Part shown: positions 59,563-64,000 of the stretch, in pieces
How positions within the stretch are numbered: the first letter of the stretch is position 1
Layout of the letters: every line of letters begins with the position of its first letter
Assembly: GCA_028277405.1 (NCBI GenBank)
Contig: JANQGH010000100.1
Span: 124,001-188,000 of the forward strand
DNA: 64,000 nt
Direction: 5' to 3'
Origin: Alphaproteobacteria bacterium
GTDB lineage: Bacteria; Pseudomonadota; Alphaproteobacteria; DSM-16000; Inquilinaceae
Translations under genes and position numbers: made by a program
Notes under the pieces: model-generated
Told to the model about the DNA's origin: nothing
Database searches by the model: none
Seen by the model: only the letters and a program-made list of their open reading frames with translations

Positions 59563-61221
59563 TCAACCGCGTTTTTCGCGACGCAGCTCCCACCGGACCG
59601 TCGCGCCCTCGGGCGCCGTCGTGCCGGCCACGACAAGCTGGCGGGCGCGCCGAGGTTCGCGCGGGTCGCCGAAATAGAGGCTGTCGTCCAACTCAAGCTC
59701 GCCGCCGACGGCGCGAAAGCGAAAGCCGACACCGCCGGGCAGTCGCAGCAGGGCGGCGTCGCCACCCTGGGCCATCAGGGCCTGGACCCCCGGATGCAGG
59801 TGAAAACGGACATGGAACCGGTCGCCCCCGCGATGGCGGCCGCGGTCAGGCTCCAGCACATCCTCACCGCGCAATTCGCCGCCATTGTCGGTCAAATAGA
59901 GCCGGCGCTTATGCACCAGACCGTAGCCGTGCCGGTAGCCTTCGTGACTGGCCTCGATCAAAACCGATCCGCCGCCTTCCTGCCGTTCCATTTCGATCAG
60001 CGTGCGCAAGGGCTGGCCCCGGCGAATGACACCGCCATCGGGCAGAAGCGCCAGCGCGTTGGTGTCGCCCAGCACCAGAGTGGTATGCGCGGCCGTCGCG
60101 CGCAGCGCCTGATGCCAGGCAAAGCCGGCCTCGCCACCCCCGCCGGGCCAGGCACCGCAATTGACGAACAGCCGCTCGCGCCCGACGGAGAGCTCGAACG
60201 CCAGCAGGCCGGCATGGGCGCTCTTGTCCAACCCGTTGGGCGGTGGCCCGCCGACATCGACCAGCAGCAGGGTTCGGCCCTGCAGCGCGCGCTCATATCC
60301 GCTTTGAACGGCGCTCTTCAAGGGCCTGCCGCGCGCGTCGGCCTGGGCCAGAACGGTGTCGATCAAGACGGGCTGGCCGACGAAGGCGCCGTTGAACAGG
60401 GCAAGACCGCCATCGCCATGCCGGAAGAAGCGCAGAGCCGGCGCCATGCGGTCGATCGCGTGCTCGACATCGTCCGGGATGGGCACGCGAAAGGCGCGAA
60501 GTGCTGCCCGGATGTCGATCAGATGGCGCAGGACCGTCATCAAGGTGCCGGGGTTGCGCTCGATATGGCCGCCGTCCGGCAGGATCTGTTCCGGCAAGGT
60601 GGCCTCGAGCTGGTCGAGTGACTGGTGCAGCCGGTCGTCGGGCCATTGCAGGGCCAGCCCGCCATAGATCAGGCCTTTCAGCGCCATCATCAGGCGCTGG
60701 CCCTTCAAACCGCCGGGCAGCGCCCGCGCCAAATGCTTGGCCTGGCGGGCGATGCTGGCGAACACCGCGCGGCGAAAGTCGTCTTCCGCACTGGCGCAGA
60801 AAAAGTCATGTCCCGCCAGCCAATTGGCGATGCGCAGGCCCAGCGTGTCCGGCTGCCAGGCAACGGGGTCCCAGCGATCGAACGTCTCGATCCAATCGGC
60901 GACCAGCGTGCGCGCATGCCGCCGCGCGCCGTCCCCGCCGACGGCGCGCAGGTCGCGCAGCCATTCGAAACTGTGCAGTTCGAAGCGAAACGCGTCGCCG
61001 GCCCCCGGCGCCTTCCAGGGCGGGCGATCCGTCTCGCGCTTTTCGCCGGCAAAGCGGTAAAGCCCGGAAATCAGCTCCTGGCCCCGTTCCACCTGGCCGG
61101 GCCAGGGGTCCGGCGGCAACAGCGCCAGCTGCCGGGGCACGCCCCGGCCGAGCGACATGGCATAAAGCGGGTTGCGAAAGGCGACCGTGCGCAAGCGTTG
61201 CGTCAGGCCCCGATCGGTCAT
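59563..61221 (-). CDS. heparinase II/III-like protein
   Basis: 552 residues. The N-terminal half is an alpha/alpha toroid (FELHSFEWLRDLRAVGG, IANWLAGHDFFCASAEDDFRRAVF, LPEQILPDGGHIERNPGTLMTVL), and the C-terminal half a beta-sandwich (LLVDVGGPPPNGLDKSAHAGLLAFELSVGRERLFVNCG). This is the Hepar_II_III_N/Hepar_II_III pair found beside purH/rsmB in Alphaproteobacteria. Relatives are polysaccharide lyases, but the chromosomal alphaproteobacterial version has no proven substrate. No signal peptide is evident. A 49-codon frame precedes it by four bases. Confidence 0.88.
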   Translation of the reverse strand: MTDRGLTQRLRTVAFRNPLYAMSLGRGVPRQLALLPPDPWPGQVERGQELISGLYRFAGEKRETDRPPWKAPGAGDAFRFELHSFEWLRDLRAVGGDGARRHARTLVADWIETFDRWDPVAWQPDTLGLRIANWLAGHDFFCASAEDDFRRAVFASIARQAKHLARALPGGLKGQRLMMALKGLIYGGLALQWPDDRLHQSLDQLEATLPEQILPDGGHIERNPGTLMTVLRHLIDIRAALRAFRVPIPDDVEHAIDRMAPALRFFRHGDGGLALFNGAFVGQPVLIDTVLAQADARGRPLKSAVQSGYERALQGRTLLLVDVGGPPPNGLDKSAHAGLLAFELSVGRERLFVNCGAWPGGGGEAGFAWHQALRATAAHTTLVLGDTNALALLPDGGVIRRGQPLRTLIEMERQEGGGSVLIEASHEGYRHGYGLVHKRRLYLTDNGGELRGEDVLEPDRGRHRGGDRFHVRFHLHPGVQALMAQGGDAALLRLPGGVGFRFRAVGGELELDDSLYFGDPREPRRARQLVVAGTTAPEGATVRWELRREKRG

Positions 61222-61224
61222 CGG

Positions 61225-61374
61225 TCAACCGCGCCGTCGGCTGATCGTCGCCGCGTCCCGCGCGATGGTTTCGGCGAGGCGTTCGGTTCCGAGGACAGTC
61301 CTGTCGATCGCGGAAAAGTCGACGAGCGGCTCGACGGACCTCGCGAAATCGGCGATACGCGTCAGCAGATGCAT
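61225..61374 (-). CDS. possible 49-residue protein between rsmB and the heparinase gene
   Basis: ATG at 61374, TGA at 61225-61227, four bases before the heparinase start. It begins MHLLTRIADFARSVEPL and ends basic (ISRRRG). The codon pattern has the GC-rich third positions of its neighbours. It would fill the 185-base gap exactly between rsmB and the heparinase gene. No ribosome binding site is obvious and no family is recognised, so it could be accidental. Confidence 0.4.
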   Translation of the reverse strand: MHLLTRIADFARSVEPLVDFSAIDRTVLGTERLAETIARDAATISRRRG

Positions 61375-61406
61375 GACGCTGGTTTAGGCCAAGGGGCGGT
61401 CGCCGT

Positions 61407-62687
61407 CTAGGCGCCTGTCCGGCGCAAACGCGCGATATGGAATCCGTCCAGGCCACCCCAGTCGACGGCGTGGCAGGGCAGCGAGCGCACCTCGCCCAGA
61501 TCGTTGATGATTTCGCCAAGGCCGCCGACCTCTGACGGGTCGATCGGCAGCCGTTCCACCGGCGCGCCATTACCGATCAGCCGCGCGATCTGGCGCTCAC
61601 CTTCCTCCGGCTGCAGCGAGCAGGTGCTGTAGACGATCAGGCCGCCCGGCCGCACCAGACTTACGGCATTGTCCAGCAGCCGTTGCTGCAACGCGGCGAG
61701 TTTGGCGACATCTTCTTGCGTCTTGCTTCTGGCGACATCGGGATGACGTCGGATCGTGCCGGTCGACGAGCACGGCGCGTCCAGCAGGACGGCATCAAAG
61801 GGCGCTTCGGCCTCGTAGACGGACCCGTCCGCGACCTCGCAGTCGGCTTCGAGGCGAAGCCGGGCAAGGTTCTCACGCACGCGGTCCAGGCGCCGGGCGG
61901 ACCGATCGATGGCGGTGACCATCGCCCCCGCCGCCGCCAATTGCGCGGTCTTGCCCCCCGGCGCAGCGCAGAGATCGAGGACGCGCGCGCCCTCCACGTC
62001 GCCGAGCAGCGGGGCGGCCAGCGCCGCGCCCGCGTCCTGCACCCACCAGGCGCCGGCATCGAAGCCGGGCAGGTCGGTGACAGATCCTCCGACGGGCAGC
62101 CGCAGCGTCCCCGTCGGCAGCAGCGAGGCCTCCAGACGCTGGGCCCACAGCTTGGCGTCGCCTTTGACTGTCAGGTCCAATGTCGGCTCCAGCATATGGG
62201 CCTCGGCAATGACGCGGGTCCGGGCCGCGCCATAGGCAGCCACCCAGCTTTCCCAAAGCCAGTCGGGCGTGTTGAGGCGACCCGCGTCCTGACCGTCCAG
62301 CAAGGTTTCCCGGTCGCGGGCGGCGCGTCTCAGCACGGCATTTACCAGGCCGGTGAACCGGTCCAGTCCGCGATCGGCGACCAGCGACACGGCGGTGTCG
62401 ACGGCGGCATGGGCCGGCGTTTCAAGGAACAGAAGCTGGCCGATGCCCAGTCGCAGGATGTCGCGCACCGCCATCGCGCTTCTCGGCAGGCGACGCTCGA
62501 CCATGCCATCAATCACGACATCGATCTGGCCCAACCGCCGCAGGACTGTGGTCACCAGCAAGTAGGCGAAGGCCCGGTCCCGGCCGTCGAGGTCGCCGGT
62601 CAGGGCCTCGTCGAGCGGACGGCGCTTGTGCAGGACGGCATGGAGCGCCTGAAGCACGGCGCGGCGGGCGGCAAGAGGATCGGCCAT
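61407..62687 (-). CDS. rsmB: 16S rRNA (cytosine-967-C5)-methyltransferase-type enzyme RsmB
   Basis: 426 residues. An N-terminal NusB-like domain (about 1-135: AFAYLLVTTVLRRLGQIDVVIDGMVERRLP, then ILRLGIGQLLFLETPAHAAVDTAVSL) precedes the SAM domain: VLDLCAAPGGKTAQLAAAGA (motif I), LDAPCSSTGTIRRHPDV (first catalytic Cys) and LIVYSTCSLQPEEGE (second Cys). Complete and of usual length. A NusB-like role is excluded by the full catalytic part. Next to htpX, 54 bases apart. Confidence 0.95.
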   Translation of the reverse strand: MADPLAARRAVLQALHAVLHKRRPLDEALTGDLDGRDRAFAYLLVTTVLRRLGQIDVVIDGMVERRLPRSAMAVRDILRLGIGQLLFLETPAHAAVDTAVSLVADRGLDRFTGLVNAVLRRAARDRETLLDGQDAGRLNTPDWLWESWVAAYGAARTRVIAEAHMLEPTLDLTVKGDAKLWAQRLEASLLPTGTLRLPVGGSVTDLPGFDAGAWWVQDAGAALAAPLLGDVEGARVLDLCAAPGGKTAQLAAAGAMVTAIDRSARRLDRVRENLARLRLEADCEVADGSVYEAEAPFDAVLLDAPCSSTGTIRRHPDVARSKTQEDVAKLAALQQRLLDNAVSLVRPGGLIVYSTCSLQPEEGERQIARLIGNGAPVERLPIDPSEVGGLGEIINDLGEVRSLPCHAVDWGGLDGFHIARLRRTGA

Positions 62688-62741
62688 CGGCGGTTCAAAT
62701 GCAGGACGGGCGAAGCCTGGTACGACAGATGATCGCCGCCC

Positions 62742-63614
62742 TCAACCCCAGGGGCCGCCGGACCGTGGGGCTTCGCCGCCGCCTTCCATGGCGCGCAGCC
62801 GGGCGACGCGCTTTTCCGTCGGCGGATGGGTCGAAAACAGGCTGTCGACCTTGTGCGCGTGCAGCGGGTTGATGATGAACATATGCGCCGTCGCCGGATT
62901 GCGCTCGGCCCGATTGTTGTCGATGGCGCTGGCATAGCCCTGGATGGAGCCGAGCGCGGAGGCCAGCCACAGGGGCCGCCCGCAGATCGCGGCCCCAATG
63001 CGGTCCGCCTCATACTCGCGGCTGCGGCTGATCGCCATCTGGACCAAGGCCGCGGCCAAGGGCGCCAGGAACGCCATCAATAGAACGCCCACGATGCCGA
63101 GCGGATTGTTGCGGTTGCCGCCGAAGAACAGCGCGAAGTTGGCCAGCATCGACAAGGCACCGGCCAGGGTCGCGGTGATCGTCATGATCAAGGTGTCATG
63201 ATTGCGGATATGGGCCAGCTCGTGCGCCATGACGCCGGCCACTTCCTCACTGGACAGCCGGTTCAACAGGCCTGTCGTGGCGGCCACGGCCGCGTTTTGC
63301 GGGTTGCGGCCGGTCGCGAAGGCGTTGGGCTGGTCGGTGTCGATGATGTAGACGCGCGGCATTGGCATGTCGGCACGCTGTGCCAGCTGGGTCACCAACC
63401 GATGGAACTCCGGCGCGCTGCGTTCGTTGACCTCGCGGGCGTTGTACATCCGCAAGACCATCTTGTCGGCGTTCCAATAGGTGTACGCGTTCATCGCCAG
63501 TGCGATGACCAGCGCGATCAGGGCGCCGCCGGCACCGCCGATCAGGTAGCCGATGACCAGGAACAAGGCGGTCATCGCGGCCAGCAGAACCGCCGTTCTG
63601 ATGTATCCCGACAC
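62742..63614 (-). CDS. htpX: membrane zinc metalloprotease HtpX
   Basis: 290 residues with GTG start at 63614, six bases after a perfect AGGAGG; an open frame to 63632 would place that site inside the gene. Two N-terminal helices, then VYIIDTDQPNAFATGRNPQNAAVAATTGLL and the zinc motif HELAH (131-135) in VMAHELAHIRNHDT, with the third ligand Glu in SREYEADRIGA. HtpX degrades misfolded membrane proteins with FtsH. A heat-shock-type promoter candidate lies 49-76 bases upstream. Confidence 0.96.
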   Translation of the reverse strand: MSGYIRTAVLLAAMTALFLVIGYLIGGAGGALIALVIALAMNAYTYWNADKMVLRMYNAREVNERSAPEFHRLVTQLAQRADMPMPRVYIIDTDQPNAFATGRNPQNAAVAATTGLLNRLSSEEVAGVMAHELAHIRNHDTLIMTITATLAGALSMLANFALFFGGNRNNPLGIVGVLLMAFLAPLAAALVQMAISRSREYEADRIGAAICGRPLWLASALGSIQGYASAIDNNRAERNPATAHMFIINPLHAHKVDSLFSTHPPTEKRVARLRAMEGGGEAPRSGGPWG

Positions 63615-63662
63615 GACCCCTCCTCCTGACAAGCGACCTTACAAGCGACGATACCGTGGCAA

Positions 63663-63690
63663 ATGTGGGGAAGCGGCGCCCGCGCTCAAG
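63663..63690 (-). promoter_or_regulatory. candidate heat-shock promoter of htpX
   Basis: On the minus strand CTTGAGC (63690-63684), 13 bases, then CCCCACAT (63670-63663). This resembles the sigma-32 pattern CTTGAAA-N13/15-CCCCATnT, with mismatches in each half. HtpX is a heat-shock protein in E. coli, so the site is plausible. It lies about 50 bases before the GTG start. Confidence 0.45.
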
Positions 63691-63719
63691 GGCTGGACGG
63701 TCGGCCCGCGACCCGCCAT

Positions 63720-63911
63720 ATGTCAATCATGACCAAGCAATCGGAACCCGCGCCGGAACAGAAGGCCGATGATCCGCAGACGGCGGACATCAGAACCGGG
63801 AAGCCCGCCAAGGGCGTGGCCCAAAAGCGCGGCGAGATCGGCGGGCCCAAGGGGCCAGAGCCCACGCGCTATGGCGATTGGGAAGTCAAAGGGCGCTGTT
63901 CGGACTTTTAG
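63720..63911 (+). CDS. DUF1674/SdhAF4-like succinate dehydrogenase assembly factor
   Basis: 63 residues from ATG 63720 (MSIMTKQSEPAPEQ), or 60 from 63729. The C-terminal EIGGPKGPEPTRYGDWEVKG followed by a short Cys-containing tail is the diagnostic DUF1674 motif, shared with mitochondrial SDHAF4, which helps flavinated SdhA assemble. The N-terminal part is acidic and disordered, as usual. It is divergent from htpX, a neighbourhood common in Alphaproteobacteria. Confidence 0.88.
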   Translation: MSIMTKQSEPAPEQKADDPQTADIRTGKPAKGVAQKRGEIGGPKGPEPTRYGDWEVKGRCSDF

Positions 63912-63918
63912 TCCGTTT
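63901..63918 (+). terminator. short hairpin at the DUF1674 stop codon
   Basis: CGGACT-TTT-AGTCCG followed by TTT. The six-base stem includes the stop codon. It is weak for an intrinsic terminator, but it sits between two converging genes and could act for either. Confidence 0.35.
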
Positions 63919-64000
63919 AATCTGCGGCTTGCGCCTGCGCCTCGTGACTAACCGGCGCCAACGGTCGAAGAAACGCAATCAGCGCAATTCCGGCCATCAG
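63917..64000 (-). CDS. C-terminal end of a probable membrane protein (runs off the window)
   Basis: On the minus strand 27 codons are open from the window edge to a TAA at 63917-63919. They read as a hydrophobic helix (LMAGIALIAFLRPLAP) and a short polar tail rich in Ala and Gln. This looks like the last membrane segment of a transporter such as an MFS protein, but only the end is visible. Its convergence with the DUF1674 gene leaves a five-base gap. Confidence 0.45.
   Translation of the reverse strand: MMAGIALIAFLRPLAPVSHEAQAQAAD

Noticed and set aside
58068..60029. 653-codon plus-strand open frame
   Set aside because: Antisense to purH and the heparinase gene; composition (Arg, His, Gln, Gly) is that of a reverse-strand artefact.
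63622..63658. Tandem GTCGCTTGTAAG/GTCGCTTGTCAG repeat in the htpX leader (minus strand)
   Set aside because: Only two imperfect 12-base units, overlapping the ribosome-site region; too little to support a regulatory claim.

Overview
The window is a high-G+C, gene-dense chromosomal segment of an alphaproteobacterium, most likely a member or relative of the Rhodospirillales. The evidence is the large NAD-dependent glutamate dehydrogenase, the hrcA-grpE and dnaK-dnaJ-dapB groups, an RpoH-type sigma factor, the rsmI-yraN-gshB and rdgB-hemW groups, and the purH/heparinase II-III/rsmB/htpX/DUF1674 block. No rRNA, tRNA, CRISPR, integrase or insertion sequence was seen. There is no gene-free stretch longer than about 300 bases.

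Layout. 0-8.7 kb: an unknown 5' gene fragment, an EamA exporter, a dialkylglycine-decarboxylase-like PLP enzyme, a short K+/H+ antiporter, aconitase and a lytic transglycosylase lipoprotein. 8.7-20 kb: an RpoH paralogue with a strong terminator, a phosphatase-fold protein that has lost its metal ligands, NAD-GDH, an MFS transporter, a phospholipid methyltransferase, grpE and hrcA. 20-28 kb: rph, rdgB, hemW, an LpoA-like lipoprotein, rsmI, yraN and gshB. 28-41 kb is more accessory: a desaturase, a MarR-controlled small operon, comM, a threonine-attenuated short threonyl-tRNA synthetase followed by an FUSC exporter and a methyltransferase, small unknown genes, an RHH-controlled pair and ugpQ. 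41-46 kb: dapB, dnaJ, dnaK with a heat-shock promoter, and a rhomboid protease. 46-56 kb: a TetR/peroxiredoxin pair with two matching operators, a DUF1848 gene whose start codon lies in the loop of a perfect 15-bp stem, a TerB-Coq4 fusion, an AraC/Ogt protein, nth, and a LacI regulator beside a tiny two-peptide transcription unit. 56-64 kb: bactofilin, a PfkB kinase, purH, a heparinase-like protein, rsmB, htpX and an SdhAF4-like protein.

The most notable item is at 32.88-34.31 kb. A consensus-like promoter sits just before a 26-codon open reading frame with six consecutive threonine codons. This is followed by mutually exclusive antiterminator and terminator structures and then a threonyl-tRNA synthetase that consists only of the catalytic core and anticodon-binding domain. 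This looks like ribosome-mediated attenuation that would switch on a backup ThrRS when charged tRNA-Thr runs short. The second candidate is a pair of related micro-peptides at 55.6-55.86 kb. They have their own promoter, a perfect 16-bp palindrome beside a divergent LacI gene, and a strong intrinsic terminator.

Stress regulation recurs through the window: HrcA, RpoH, dnaK/dnaJ/grpE, htpX, rhomboid and redox genes, with candidate RpoH promoters at dnaK and htpX and an ECF-type promoter candidate at rpoH.
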